Both the position numbers and the translations under genes were made by a program. The notes beneath the pieces are model-generated. The model did not search any database, had not been told where the DNA came from, and saw only the letters and a list, made by a program, of their open reading frames with translations. A DNA stretch of 64,000 nucleotides from Tigriopus japonicus (taxonomy: Eukaryota; Arthropoda; Copepoda; Harpacticoida; Harpacticidae): contig CM021318.1 in NCBI GenBank assembly GCA_010645155.1, positions 8,733,550 to 8,797,549 on the forward strand. Direction: 5' to 3'. Shown piece after piece: positions 1-14,106 of this stretch. Position 1 is the stretch's first letter. Each line of letters starts with the position of its first letter.

Positions 1-1283
1 AAGGGAAAAAGGAAAGAGGCGAAGAACAAGGAGAAGGAGAGGCTTCTTTTTCTTTGGAGATGCCACGACGACTTTCCTGCGAAGGCAATCTATCGAGCAA
101 AACCACCATCTGACTACCTGTGCAACACGATCCATCGATCCACTCACATGCAAGAAGGTACAGTTAGGTGCAAGTAGAGACACAACCAACCGAGAGAAAC
201 AGCCAAAGAGAAGACAGGAGCTGCCGCTGCAGAAGGAAGAAGAAGAAGAAGGAAAAGAAGACTCATATTTTTATGAGGAGGATGAAGATTGCGCAGAGTG
301 GCGTGTCGTCGGCCTCACATAACACATCCAGAGAGAGAGAAAGAGAACACAGGTGCCGTCAATTCATCTCAGAGGACCTTGCTTTCTTACGCAGGCTTAG
401 CGAAAATGGTTCTTGTGGTTGGCCACATGCAGTGTCTTTTGCCTGATGCTGGCTTGAGCCCTACCATCCTGAAATGGTGGCTGACGAGGAGGCAACAAAG
501 TTTGGCTTGACTCTGTTGCTTCGGGATGGTTGAGTGGTTTGGGGCTCACACAGATGAGGGATGGGAAAAATGCTGGCAGCTCACCAAGACAAGGATGTTG
601 GTATGCGAGAGACGAGTTCCCCGGCTTTTTCCCATTCGCCTTCCACTTTGCCTCCTACTCCTCCTTCAATAACGTTTATACTACTAGATCACTGATTTTG
701 AAAACCTTTAAAATATGTTCAAGAAATAGAAAAACCTCAGCGAAACCAATCAAGGACTACAATCTGTCAAGAACTTCGTGCTATGTTGGTAAAGCTGTCA
801 GGGACATCTGGCCAAAACCACTGATAATGGCCATTAATGAAAGAAGCGAAAGAAGGCACTCAAACCTTGAAACGGTAAAATAGAAATAAAATTGCGATTT
901 AAACAACAAGGCTTCTTTGTTGGTGGGGTTTCTATCCAAAAAAAGGTTGGATGTGCCTTTAAAAAGCCGGAACGTCCCGGTCTCACTTCGACACACAAAC
1001 ACATAAATAAACAGCCCTAGGTAGTAGAACATTTACTGGATACTGAAAAGACAATAGTCCCATTTTGTGTTTCCTTCCAATTGTGGTGTGAGGAGAGTTG
1101 GTCGTCAGGCTGAATGCATCAGATTGCCTCGACGTGATTAGACTCGTCGTACCTACTACGTATGTGAGAACAATCCCAGCAAAAGCAACACCAACAAGGA
1201 TCAATGCCCTTCAGACGAAATATCGTGGCCTGTTACCCTGCTGGAGGATGAACTGGAGCTAGTACGTACCAACTCGTAACTAC

Positions 1284-1306
1284 CATCCATCCATCCATCC
1301 ATCCAT
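1284..1306. repeat. (CCAT)n microsatellite
   Basis: About six tandem CCAT units, seen directly. The same motif recurs at 11492, 31240 (as GGAT) and 41822. Confidence 0.9.
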
Positions 1307-3335
1307 CTACCATACTAAGTGCAAGGGAGTCGTTCGGTCGGTGATCCCTGAAAGCTTGTCGAGTCTACCTGTGCCTTCACTCTTGTCGTACCGTGCGTGA
1401 GTACATGTCGTATGTGAGTGTGTGTGTGTGCATCTCTTTCTCGGTTTCTGCTGGTTGGAGAGCCGCTCTTTGCTCGTATCAAGTCCTATGGCCAATCGCC
1501 ACCTATGGCAATGATTCGGTTTTCCAAGACGCCAATGGATGGTTGCCTAGCACTTTGGCACATTGCCATTGTGCCGTGTGTGTGCGTGTGTGACGGGATC
1601 GAAGTGGCTGCTAGCCGCCTTGATCATCAGGAGAACTTCCCTTGGTCTTTCCTTTGTGCTTTCCATCATGCATGATGGGCCCCTCTTCATTTGTCGCTGC
1701 CTGCCTGTGTTCTTCCAGCTCTTCTTCAAAGAAGTCGTCTCACGCCGCAGGCAGAACTGCTATTTAAAAAGAACCTATTCAAAAGTGACGAATGACTTTG
1801 GCAAGGTTAGAACTGAGTTCGACCACGAATGCACCACCACGCACAGTTTTCAGACCAAAGAGTGGCGATGCAGTTTAAATTACCCCCCGAGAATATCTCT
1901 GGTCGTCTCGGACTTAAATGTCACCTTCTGGATTCGTCGACCCTGAGGTTCGGGGAATCTACACTAAATATCCTGTCAAAAAAAGCAAAGCTTAACCCTC
2001 TCTTCTTCCTCCACCCCTAATTCAATCCTGAATTGAAAAGCCAACAACTGAGCCTCATGCGAGTCAACCCCCATTGATCCCGTGTGCTGCATAATACTGC
2101 GTCTAAATTTGGAATCATTCAAGTTCTTCTCGCCCCAACGTAGAAAACAAATCGGGAGAAGAGTTTTTGCCAAAATAGGGAAGCAAGTCAGTCAGCTTGC
2201 TAGCAAGTCATAACAGGCAGCAAGCACATACGAGTACAACTCAAATACTTCCACACCCAACATTCAACCCTTAAACTTGACGAGGGAGAAAGAAAGAGAG
2301 AAAGAACGACAGGGATTGCTTGCTTCCACGATTTGTCGAGCGAACGAGGGGAGGAACTCGACATCATCGCAGAGTTCATGACCGCGACTAGACTTGAATG
2401 ATCTAACACATATGGTATCGAATGAGCCCCGTCGGGGGCAAGTGTGAGGCTCACAGAAAAACAACGATGATAATAACAACAACAACCACCACTACAAAGC
2501 TAATGCCCAGGTTACGTAACTCGTATCCTCATTTTCTTGTGGACGCCATCTTTAAAGTCCCTTCCCTCAATTATCTTCCAAAGGAGGGAGCGTTGTTCCA
2601 ATCAGCCAGCCATTTGGCTTGTCAGATCTTCTCCAACCTGTGGAATCGACCATTCCTGGTCGGCGAAGCGAAGTGCTCTCCTAAAAACCACATGGGGATA
2701 ATTTGAAAAATCTGCTTACAACCAACTTCCAGCGATTACTGCCTCCAGCCCATTATTATCATGTGATCCATGATTGCCAAAGTCCGGATTTTCAGGCACG
2801 CCATATGGATGGGATTGATTGTGAAGTCCATTATATATGTGGATCGTATCTAAACTTTCCTGCACTTTAACTTGAAGTGCTCGTCATTCCGGCCTCTAAT
2901 GAATCAAAAGTCCCTGATGAGTGTGTCCAAGGCAAGCTCGGGTGTCTCTCTCTCTCTCTCTCTTTCTCTTCTCCAATGATTGCAACAACAGGTAGATGAT
3001 TTGGATCCCAAAGAGAGAAATACTTCACATGATGTACACCATGTACCCTGGGCACATCCATGCACAGGTAAAAGGAATAGGACTTGAGGAATGGCAGAGG
3101 AGAGCCCTCGCCAGAGACGATTCCCTACATCATGTGTATATGTGGTGGTTGCCGTAGCAGTAGCTCAAAGAAGAAGAAGAGGCAACAGGAACAGCAGTGA
3201 GGCTCTCCAAGCAACACATTGAACCAGCAGGCAACGACCAACAGGTACATTCAAGGCAGTTCAAGTGAGGAAGGCTCTGGATTGTTCATGGGTAGCCCTG
3301 ATGGTTTTTGGCTGTCGTTCGTTGACTTTTGGGAA

Positions 3336-3362
3336 GATGATGATGATGGTGGTGGTGGTGGT
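3336..3362. repeat. (GAT)n(GGT)n compound microsatellite
   Basis: Four GAT units run straight into five GGT units. They are followed within 10 bases by CTA/CAA/CCA triplets, so the locus could form a weak hairpin. Confidence 0.85.
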
Positions 3363-4523
3363 CGGACTACTACAACTACCACTACTCCTAGTCGGTCGGT
3401 GTGGATATACATCCACCAGACAGGTACCTGTATGGAGCACATCTTGAGGACATTGGCCTAAGAATAGCCAGGTAAGTTTGTTGCGGTAAAGCTAATATGG
3501 ATATGACTGTATGAACGTGCTGCGGCTGGCAACACTACCATTATTATTAATATCATTGCTTCTTGCAAAGAGTGATCGAAGTATTGCCCTAGAACTCTAC
3601 TAAGAAATCGGACAAAGCAGCAAAACCCAAAGAATCAAAAAACCTTTAACCACTAGCTTCAAAGTAAACGGGCATCCAGAATTTCTCGCTTTGACATTTG
3701 AAGAAAAAAGCCAATAGGACTAGTCCAACGCTTTTTTGAGATTCGGAGAAGATCTTCTTGGTTGGGATGCTCTCCTGATGGCCCGCTTGAAAACCAGTTT
3801 TTGATCGATGGTCGCGGCCTCGAATGCCAAAAGAAGGATCGCCCTTTCTCTTGCCCACTACGCCTCCCCATCTCCTTCTAATTCTCCTTCCCATCTTCGT
3901 TCCAAGGATGTTGTCGCCCTTAAAGCCGAGTCTAGTCGGTTTTTTATTCTTACGATCCCGTCCTGCCTCAGTATTTGACTGAGAATTGAGACTGTTCCTT
4001 GGTCCGGCTGTCAAGGACTGTTGGCTGGATTTGTTGTAGACGACACAGACGCACTCACTCACATACAGGTGATGCCTGATGGTTGAATGCCAACGACGAT
4101 TCAAACCACGAAACCAGTTCCCTATTAGTGTTTTGTAAGGACATGGAAAAATTATATTACGTTCTAACTTCGTCCCTCCCGACTAATAGAAACGATGCCT
4201 GGGGCAAGCAGACAAAGGATATCGACTGTATACATCGTGGGGAAGCTTGTGAAAGCGCAACACACAAACACATTTGGTCATTTCCAGCTTGTTGTTTACC
4301 CCACCCTCATGCAATTCACCCCCTCTTAGAGGCCAGCAGAGCGAAAGACGGAACAGAAAAGCAAGAGGGAAGAGGGACTGAAGCGAAAATGGGCAGGATA
4401 AATGTGAATAACATTCATCTTACGTTTCTTGGAGATCGCTTCCTTCCTCTCTTAGTCGTATTTGCTCGAGCTAGCTAGTTCGTTGCCCAGGACTCATCAT
4501 CCCCTTTCAAGTTTGCTCCCTTG

Positions 4524-4562
4524 GATAGATAGATAGATAGATTGTAGATGGATGGATGGATG
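4524..4562. repeat. (GATA)n and (GGAT)n microsatellites
   Basis: GATA units (4524-4541) are followed after a short spacer by GGAT units (4548-4562). Confidence 0.85.
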
Positions 4563-5112
4563 AAGAAAGAAACGAGGGAGGCAAGAAAAAGCACATGCAA
4601 ACAATCCCCTGGAACTACAGAGATGGAGGATGCAAGTGACTATGGACTGACTATTCAGCAGAAATGCTCAGATGCGATCATGCACCTCACTCTTGAGAAG
4701 GGATTGTCAACTCGCTGTGGAGCTCGAGAGAAGGGACAACAGCACATCTGAACTCTCTGTAATGCGTCTCTGGATGCGGGGGTGGAGAGTGGAATGACAT
4801 GACTAGTGAGGGTGCAAATTTCCCCGTGGCCCTGGAACTAGTAGGAAGGAACACGGAGATGATAGTCGCCGTCGTTGTTGAAGAAGAAGGGCTGGTGGGG
4901 TGAGCGAATCGGCTTTGAGGACACGTGCCAAGTTTACAACAAGATTCGTTGTCAGGCCAGAGGAACTGCCGGAACTTGAGGAACTCGAGGAAATCACCCC
5001 CTCTGTCTCTCTCTTTCTTTCTCATCATCCCCTATCCTGCACCCTGTCTTGAGAGTCCGATCGTACTGAGAACTGGCTTCAAGTATTTTCTCTTCCTCCC
5101 TTTCGGACGGAA

Positions 5113-5146
5113 CAAGCAAGTAAGTAAGTAAGCAAGCAAGCAAGCA
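5113..5146. repeat. (AAGY)n tetranucleotide repeat
   Basis: Interrupted AAGC/AAGT tetranucleotide array, about eight units with a change of unit type along the array. Confidence 0.85.
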
Positions 5147-5634
5147 GTCCATTGAACCCTTGAGACTCCTCGTTCGTACGTACGTAGATGGTGGATCTAT
5201 CGTAAGTCCATATGGACAACAGCCGAGGCCAGCCAAAGCCAAAGTGGCAAGAAAAGAACAAGACCAAAGGAAGAGAAGAACCGTGGTCCACTAATGAAGG
5301 AACACGGAAGGGGTGAGAAATCCCGAGGAAGGGACTCTATTCAAGTGGTGAGGACCCCCTTCTTTGCCTTCTCCTTATGCGATATCCCTCTATCTATCCG
5401 ACTACCTCACCAGCTAGTGAGTGGGTCTTTCTTTCATTCTCTCCTCCTTCTCCTCCTCCCTCACTTCTCAGTTGGCATGACTCATGGAGGTTCCCGGTTA
5501 AGCGAGGGGTGTCCTTACTCCGGAAAAACAGGAACATCACAAAGAAATTTGTGAAAGTGTCACTTCTGCGAAACCAAATTGACTTGGTCAACGTTGTGAA
5601 GTTATTGCGTAGGTATTTAGGCATATGTGAATAG

Positions 5635-5669
5635 GCACACACACACACACTCACTCACACACATACACG
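5635..5669. repeat. (CA)n microsatellite
   Basis: CA dinucleotide run with CTCA interruptions. Confidence 0.85.
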
Positions 5670-6267
5670 CTAGTACATAACCAATGTACCATCCGGCGAA
5701 ACCAGAATGAAAATACCGGCTCGTCGTGAATCAGGGATAGGAATTAACTTTGATATTTACCACGTTTATGAAGGACTGGAACACTAAGGGCTGGCTTGTC
5801 GAGTTGTCAAATGTGCAGAAGTTAAATGGACGGAAGGGTTGTTATGGTTATTGTTGTTGTTTTGCTTCTTCACACATCCGAATCACGAGTCTATCGAGGA
5901 TCGTCCAAAGTGATGGTGTTGTCTCGCTCAGGATCTTGTGAAGTCTGACTTGAAAAGTCTCGGGAGTGAGTTGTCCGTCTCTCTCTTTCTACTCGGAAGG
6001 CAAGTCTAGAGGGGGGGGGCAATCCCCGACGTGTTGTTGCCTATCTTCTTAGTCCTCCTATTCCTCCTCCTTGCGCCCCTTTTTCCAAGTCTGCAAGGCT
6101 CGCCTCCTCGGTTTTTGTGTGCGTGTGTCTTTCTTTCCCAGTGGGAGACTCACTCACTACTCTCTACGTATATGCTGTATGAAGTGCCCGTGGAATGATT
6201 GCGAGTCCTGCTCAGAGTACAACGTGCAACAACATTACGTTCCTGCAGAAGACGTGGATAACGCCGG

Positions 6268-6289
6268 CAACAACAACAACAACAACAAT
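6268..6289. repeat. (CAA)n trinucleotide repeat
   Basis: Seven CAA/AAC units. In one forward frame they read as poly-Asn, but there is no credible gene around them. Confidence 0.85.
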
Positions 6290-9200
6290 AGCGAATGAGG
6301 AGCAGGAGTCGGAGAGTTGGGAATCGTGAGGATGTGCTTGCTCCGTGGGTTGGTTTTCCATGCGCAAATCGGCAACACCAACAACACTCCATCCACGTAA
6401 CATCGAGCATGACTTTGAGGCGAGTCATGGATGATGGAGAGCTCTCTCACCCTGGAGGGCTCTTAAACTCGATCACTATTTCGATGAGGCCGTGATTTTG
6501 CAAACTTAAATTTAACCTTACAGTAATCCATGGTCCCAGAAGGCTTCTATTTGTGGGGATATTTATGTTCATAACATTGTCAAGAGTACCTTAACGACCA
6601 TTGTAGTCATGAAAATACCGCTCGATATACCGTGTTAAAAATGGAACAAAATAGGAGATCCTATACTATTGCATGATTGGATCATCTTTCAGGCTTAGAG
6701 CTATCCAAAAGCTCTCCAGGAGCGCCCGGTATTTGCATTCAAAAGTCCTCCCCCTGTTAGTATTCGTACATATCGTTGTGGTATTCGGCCCCATGGAGCA
6801 CAGGCATAAGATCAACATCAACAACAACCTCAGTCCCAAGCTGAACAAGACCGGTCCGTCCGTCTTGTTTACTCGCATGCTCTCTTTTCACTTGGTTCGA
6901 GTGCTCAAGCCATGGGATCTGGTGTGGATAAGAAGGGGGACTCTCCAGGATGTCCCAGGAAGTTAAAGTCAGGATACCTGGCGCCGACGCTTTTCTCCCT
7001 CGCCCACCGCCGACGCCGACCGAACCGACAAACTGCGAACGCTCCGTTCATTCACCGTTGAAACGGAAAGAACGGACTCGAGAAGCACGGTGTTGCTCCT
7101 TCAACTGGCATGATTGCACTTGTTTCCCTTTGGCTTGAAGCTCTCCATAGCAGGTAAACTCATGTGGGGGCGAAGTAATAACAAATGTCGGGACAGGTCT
7201 GGAAGCTGGGAAGGAATGGCAAAAACACCGGTGCAACAACGCATGTACTACGGACTTGTAAGCCAGAATGATTCCATACTTTTCCGCTGTTTTTAAATCA
7301 GTTCAAACACATACTCACACATCCGTCGGATTTCTAGACAAAGACCCGATTGAATCCTGTCGGGATGTTAGCAACTAACCGGATGAATGAATGTCCTCGC
7401 ACATCTGTGCCTAAACGAACCAACTTACCAACCACCCCCATTGACAACATCATGTTTCCCATAAACGTGAATATTGAGATAATGAAAAATAATCCAACAT
7501 TATCCAATCAAGTGAGGGTACCAGCAATTTTCTTCGTTCGTGCGCCAGTCGGTTGGGCCGTTCAGATGGGCGTTCATTGGTTCAATTGTCCCTTCACGAG
7601 AAGATGTCGATCGGCAACACCGTCAAGGAAGGCCTACCCGTTGCCGTCCACGTCAATATCGTCATTGGTGGGTGCTCCCACCTTCCTCCTTGGCCAGGCA
7701 ATGATGACTCCTCCACATTGTCCGTGAGGAATCGTGAGGACGACGTACGTACGTGCAAACGTGAGTGGAGCAGATATCCATGTAAGAAGATCGAGCTTGG
7801 AGAGCTTCTTTGGATAGTTCGATGCCAAGAAAGAAGACGAAGAAGAAGGAGAAGAAGAAAAAGAAGCAAGTGCAATAACCTCGAGTTGTTGCCCCTTTGT
7901 CACGACAGAGCACTTCTCTTCAGTCAGCGTCGTCCGTGACGTCGTCGTCGTCAGCGGCACGAAAAATTTGCCCACAGAGCCTGGAAAGCCTTCAACGAAC
8001 GAAACGATACAATGCAACACTCTTCAACAATACTGTGGCCAAATGGTAGTCGGTCGTTGTGTTAGTACTACACATATGATATTGCTAGTAATAGAGGGCC
8101 CCGATCAAGACTCCAGACTTCCAAGTGGAAGAAGATGAGCTTGGAAGACGATCAAGTGTTACGTCATAGGTATGAGAAGAAAATGGCAAGGCTCAAGACC
8201 AATCCCAGAAACCCTCCACCAGGAGCAATAACCTCGCAACTTCAAGGCTCTTTCTCTCACCGATAAGATCATCAGAATAGCAAGTCTAATTACAGTCCAT
8301 CTCATCAGGCCAATCTTGGGTCTAAATATGGGAGAGCATTCTTAGAAGGAGAGAAAGGCAGGCCGAACGAACGAATTGTTCGACGCTATTAGATGATGTC
8401 TGTTGTTGTCAGGATCGGCCAAAATCATTGGCTTTATGATTATGATTGCTTATGGGAACCAAGCGAGGAATTGAGGTGCCAGCCCACTTCCATCTTTCAA
8501 CTTCCAGCCAGAAAGAAACGAGAATTCTCAGGCACCACTTGAATATTATTATTTCGCCGATCCGACCGCGTGCGGGAGTGCGTTGGAGAATCGGTTTAGG
8601 CTCGTTGGAAGGAATTCTCAGGCACATTGTTCTCGACTTCTTCGGCCATTCAACCTGTGGAGTCCTTACTAAGGCAAAAGTTCCGAACCGAACGACAACT
8701 CATCTATTCAATTCAACTATCCAACCACCTGTTTAAGGAGCATGGTTGGTCGGTTGGTCGGTCGTCTCTACATATACGTACATGGTGTGGACAGCGTCAC
8801 AATTGATGTTCATAATTGGCGTTCTGCAAGGGTTTTCCATTCAACCGCAACGACTAATTGTTCAATGTCTTTTTCTGAATCTGCTTGGACTAACGCAGAA
8901 GGTTCATTGGCGTTGAGTGAATAGGATGTAGTGCTATTGAAGCACTTTGAGTAAGAAAGCCTCAAGAAAGCTGAATGATAATGACGATGAAGATGGTTTG
9001 CCGATTTGAGCGGTTAAAGGGCAAAGGCATTCAACTCTAGCTTCAGCTAATCTGACGATTCATTCTCCCGTTAAGAATCGGAGAAGATTGGCTCACGAAG
9101 TGGTGAGCCCTTTTACATTATCAGCCGATTTTGGCACGCATGGGCTGGGATTTTTTTTCTGGCTGGAAAATGAATCTTTCGTTTGGGGGGAATGCTCTCA

Positions 9201-11491
9201 TTGGACGAGTTTTTGTCTTTTTCTTTTTGTCAAGTTCCTGCAAGATGTTGCGAAAGCAAGTTTCCTTGAGCAATTTGTCAGGAGCCGAAAAGCAATAACA
9301 GGAAATCATCCAATCCTTCAATTAAGTACTGACAACCGTGTCCAAGAGGGATCCAAGCCAATACTTCAGGTGATGATGATCACGAGGGCTTGGACGGAGA
9401 GACCCTTGACTGTTCAGCTGCAGAGAGGATTGCCAGCTATCCCATTCAAACAAACATTTTGACGCTTGAGCAACGACTTAAGAAGAAATGCTCTGGATAG
9501 GAAAATAACGTTTTCAAGTCCAGATTGAAAAATGCACATTATCCATCAATCAAAATTGGAAAGACAGTCTATCGAAAATACTAGATTAAACACCAATTGG
9601 TTTAAGCGATTACTTGCAAATATCAAAGTTCAACATCTCCCATGACGAGCAGAGACCTAATGGACAAGTATGCGGCGGAATGTTTTGTAACAGCACGGAA
9701 CCTCAACTTTCGGATTTGGTTCTGAAAGGTTGCGTGAGTATTTGCCAAATTCTACCGAGAACTAACGCCGAACTTTCGCGGCGGTGGGAAAAATAAGAAC
9801 CGGATTCGCGTTAAACTTCCCTTGTATCGTTCGCTGCCAACAAATTGCCTATAATAATCTCATCCTTGATTGTAATCAGACATATTACGTCATCGATACG
9901 AACACAGTTGACTAGAAACAGGGTTGTAAGGGGAAACATTTGTTTGAAGCTGTTGTCGTCCATTCTCGCTTTGTGATCGCGTCCTTTGCGTGTCGCAAAA
10001 GGTTGTTTATCCTTTAGGAAGTTGGGGGCAAAATGTTCATGACGTGATTTAAAGCTTAAACTAAAGAGCAAAAGTGAGTAATGTAATTTAGAACCTAAAA
10101 TACTCAAGTCAGCAACCAATAGGATACGACCAAATTGGAAAAAATGACCAAACTGGATGTCGGTCTTGGATGACTGACATTCACTTTTTCCTGTTTGAAT
10201 TGGACTTTGGCTCGTTTGAAAAGCACCCTGTGAAAGTGTGTAAGTAGATGCAGTCTCTCGGACCTGTGAAGACTGCCCTTATCGAGACCCCACACCTCGT
10301 GATTTCCTATGTTTATGCGACGGAATTGAAATTAGATCCTTCAATTACAACGCCTCGTATACTCTCCTCCCAAATAGGGAGGTTTGAAAAGCAAGTTTTG
10401 TGGGAAAAATACCCGAACGCCAACTACCAAACGCAATTAAAAGAGTTTTGTTTTTCTACCACTAGATGCCAGGGTGTCTCTACAAGACTATTACTCATAC
10501 GCGTTAAAAATAGCCCTTTTTGGTCAATCATTAAAAGAGCTCTTTCGCTCCGAATGTTGAAAGAAGACCCAATTTGATGTTTTTGCATCAAATCTTGAGT
10601 CGATGTAAACTCATGTTTGGGTTTACATCTTGACCAATGAATAAAGATGTGCGCCCTCTAGCGACAAGAAAAAGGCACACCAATCAACCAAAAGTTTGGG
10701 TCGAACAATCCGCTTCAGTTTTCCCCATACAACACTTCATAGGGAGTTAGTTACATTCATTTAATTACATCACCCTTGGATCTCTGTGTTGCTCATATTC
10801 TCGGGACAGTGTTTGTCACGGTGGAAGTTGTTGCGACTTGTTAGGCAGCCACTCGAGCGTCGCTTGGAGAGCTCTTATTTGTATCTAGCAGCACTTTGGT
10901 TTTAAGCCTTCAATTCGTGACGAGAGGAAGGACGGCTGAATGGATGGATGATGACCTTGAACAAGATCAATCGAGGACAAGAAGGCAGGCGAAAGAAGGA
11001 CGTGGCAAATCTGCGATAAATGATTGCGGATGATAGGGAGTACAATACAATTATCGCATGCAAGTATGACAACAGAGACTTATACAAGACGCCTTGCGGA
11101 CAAAACATGAACCAGTCTATCCCCTACAGGTGCTATTTATCTATTTATTCATTCGTTCATGATTAACAAAGGCATTCTATACAAGCTTGCAAAGCAAGGC
11201 TCAACATGACACCTGTATGATTTTAAATCCTCGACCTTTTCATTGGCATTTTTCCCCCAACCGATTTGCTAACCACAATTTTCGATTCAGACTTTACAAA
11301 CGAGTAGTCTGTCCGAATGTTTCTCTCGCTCTCGTTTTGACTGGCCAATAGAATTTAAATCTCCCACCCTGGAGCACAAAGCTAAAGCAGGTATTAGAGA
11401 CTCCTCCCTCCACACATGATGAGCTCAACTACAAGTTTCCATTGTACGACTACACTACTCGCACATTTGAATGCTAGGCCTACAGAGAGGC

Positions 11492-11511
11492 CCATCCATC
11501 CATCCATCCAT
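11492..11511. repeat. (CCAT)n microsatellite
   Basis: Five CCAT units, the same motif as at 1284. Confidence 0.85.
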
Positions 11512-13730
11512 ACTTCTACTACTACGTAGGTACATCCAGACGTCCCTAGTGTTGTTAGTGCTTGTTACTATACACAAAACACACTCACTCAGGCATCTAG
11601 CCAAGCTTGGGAGAGCACAGGGTGTCGCCTTGGAGTTCTCCCTTCCAAGGACTTCAATCTGTTCTCGGAAAATGCTTTTGAAATCCAATGATGAAGAGGC
11701 GAGAGAGAGAGAGAAAAAGAGAATGAATTCCTACATCCATCCTCTACGTATTCCACCACCTACACCTACTACGTTTGCTCGAGACGAAACGATGTCTTCA
11801 GAAGATGCCTCTTTTTGTGGCTCAGTGGCTTTTTGTACTGGGAACTCCTCGACAAGATGCAATGTTCGAAAAAAGAAGCTACGTACAAATGAAAGTGACT
11901 TGTCATGAGGTTGGCGATGATCACGGAGGAGCCTCACTCTTTTTTTCTCTCTTGTCTCGTCCCAGAGAAGCAAAAACTCGGTGGAGAGAGCAAAAAAGGC
12001 TGATCTTCAGTCAATGCATTTTGACGCAAAAGAATGCATTCGAAAGAGCTACTATGTTCTACAAAGCTGGCCCCTAAAGTCTGACGAATCCAAGAGTTCC
12101 ATAAAATGCAGACTCAGTGGCAAAAATTATACCCGAACAACTTGGACGTGTCTGATCCAATTCAAAGCGCTTGAGAATCAGAGACAGAATGTGTGTGTGT
12201 GAGAGAGAGACACAGAGAAAAAGATTCTTGTTTTGTCTTGCACGCAATCTGATCGTATCATGGGTACTAAGACATCATGAGTTCATGAAAATTGGAGGGC
12301 TCGAAGCCCCAACAAAAACAGGGGCAATGTCAGTGTCCAATTATTTCGATTCGCCAAAATCTCCCTTCATGACGCTTGACTATAATGTTGAATCCATGAA
12401 AACGTTAGGGTGCCCAAAAGCATTGAAATTCCTACCCTGGTTTTAAAATCCAACTCTGGAGAGAGACTCGCTTCGAAGTTCAAAGATGCAGTTCTCAGGG
12501 AATGATGGATGAGGTTATGTAATCCAGCCATCTCCTAGACACAAGTGCATCAACCGTTGACTAAAAGTGAGTGAGCCCGCAACCAAACAGAATGGCATAG
12601 TCACCCTTACCTGGAAAGTGTAAACAATGATTAACCAAAGAACAGCCATTTTACTTGTCAAACGGCAAGCATATCGTCTTCTTAAGGGCATGTTGTACTC
12701 TCTTTCAGCAAAAGATACAGAATCTAAAAACAGCCCCCCCTGCCTGACATTTAAAGGCTCTCTTTTTGTTTGGCACAAAACTAAAGAGTCTTGTCTAAAA
12801 GCCGATTTCACCCTCTTCACATTGCTATAAATAAGTAAAGCTCCCTTTGAAGGGGAAAGCCAGGGTGAAAAAATCAATGGAGCATGATTTCACAATAAAT
12901 TTGGGGAACGTTACCCAAGTCGATTGAGAGGCAAATTGATAGAGTAATATAAAGTTTGTTACAAAGCAAGGAATATATTCAGACATTCAAACAATGTGGT
13001 TACTGTACCCGAAAGTTAAAAGTTGCCAAAAGATAAAAATGACTGATGTCTCCTCTCCCCTCAAAATGTGTATGCCATCTTAAACCTTTTAAAAACATCA
13101 CTCATGACTGATATGGTCAACCAATCCCTGCCCCAAGTTAGTCAAATTGTTCTTGTTTGTGGCCCCTTTTCAAACACTTGCCCCATTCTTTATCGCAAAC
13201 AGAAATCAATGGTCTCACATAAGAGAGAAAGAGCTTGATTGAGATCTGGCAGTTGTAAGCTAATATGAACGTCAAATTCCAGTGCTTGAGTGTTTTAAGC
13301 CATGACTTTTGGGCACATGTGAAACCTTCCCACCGAAACTGCAAATCGTGCTCATACCTCTCAAAAAAGAATACGTGTATCGTTACTTTTACATAGTGTC
13401 TTTTTTCATTCACGTAATTTTCTCCTTTTATTGTTTGGCTATATGCTAATAGCTATATGTGCTATAATAACTATAAGCTATATGGTTTTGATTTTGGCTG
13501 GTGAACATATATTAGAGCTTAGAACACGTCTGTGACAAAAGACTCCTTAAAGGGCTCAGAAGTAGGTTAATGCAATTCCAAAGGACAACTACGCCTCTCT
13601 CTCTCATTCTCTTTCTCTGTGTAAGGTACAAACCAACCAATGTTTCACATTGTTCACCTGAACAACCAATCATAAACGCACGAGAGGTGTGACGACTCGA
13701 GTGTAATGTATGTGACTTCGAGATAGGTGG

Positions 13731-14106
13731 ACAGGGTAGTCCAAATTAACGTTCCCTAGATTTCAGCGCAAATTCATAGCAAAATAAGATGCCTAATCGA
13801 CTTTTGATACAAATAACAGGAAAATTACAGGTGTTCGTAGAGCAATTCAGTCACTATTAGACTCTGCAGTGTGTGGTCAAAGTTAAAATGATTTTTCATA
13901 ATAGAGCGTGGGTACCTTGGGTGGTGGAGTCGTTCTTGAAAATAAAATCATACTTTTATGACAAGTCAGTCAATTCCACCAAAACTTGCTACAATAATAC
14001 CTATAGATGTTTTCTTCAACTGATACTTCTTCAGTATTTGTGTGCCATTATTGTGTTTCGAGTAATTCTATGTTTGGCATGGGACACTAAATACGGATGA
14101 CCCTGT
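13731..14106. mobile_element. Possible non-autonomous mariner-like element (MITE)
   Basis: The left end reads ACAGGGTAGTCC and the right end, reverse-complemented, reads ACAGGGTCATCC. Similarity continues inward for about 26 bases with mismatches, ending at TTCCC/GTCCC on the two sides. ACAGGGT is the usual start of many arthropod mariner inverted repeats. The 376-bp interior carries no transposase frame. A flanking TA duplication is not clear on the left side, so the ends or the class could be misjudged. Confidence 0.4.

Larger units (their letters stand above)
1..13730. other. Non-coding region rich in microsatellites; no gene recognised
   Basis: Open frames here are short, overlap on both strands and are dominated by low-complexity residues (runs of Arg/Lys, Thr or Ser produced by GAA, ACA and CTT repeats). 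I see no recognisable domain and no series of frames linked by splice sites. Besides the repeats listed separately there are TG-rich tracts (around 1414-1430 and 1580), a CT tract (2945-2963), a purine-rich GAA tract (7828-7870) and a CAA tract. It may be intergenic or part of a large intron of a gene whose exons lie outside the window. I cannot tell which. Confidence 0.6.

Noticed and set aside
12515..12877. Minus-strand 120-codon frame
   Set aside because: No recognisable motif, no splice context, and similar-length frames occur by chance in this region.
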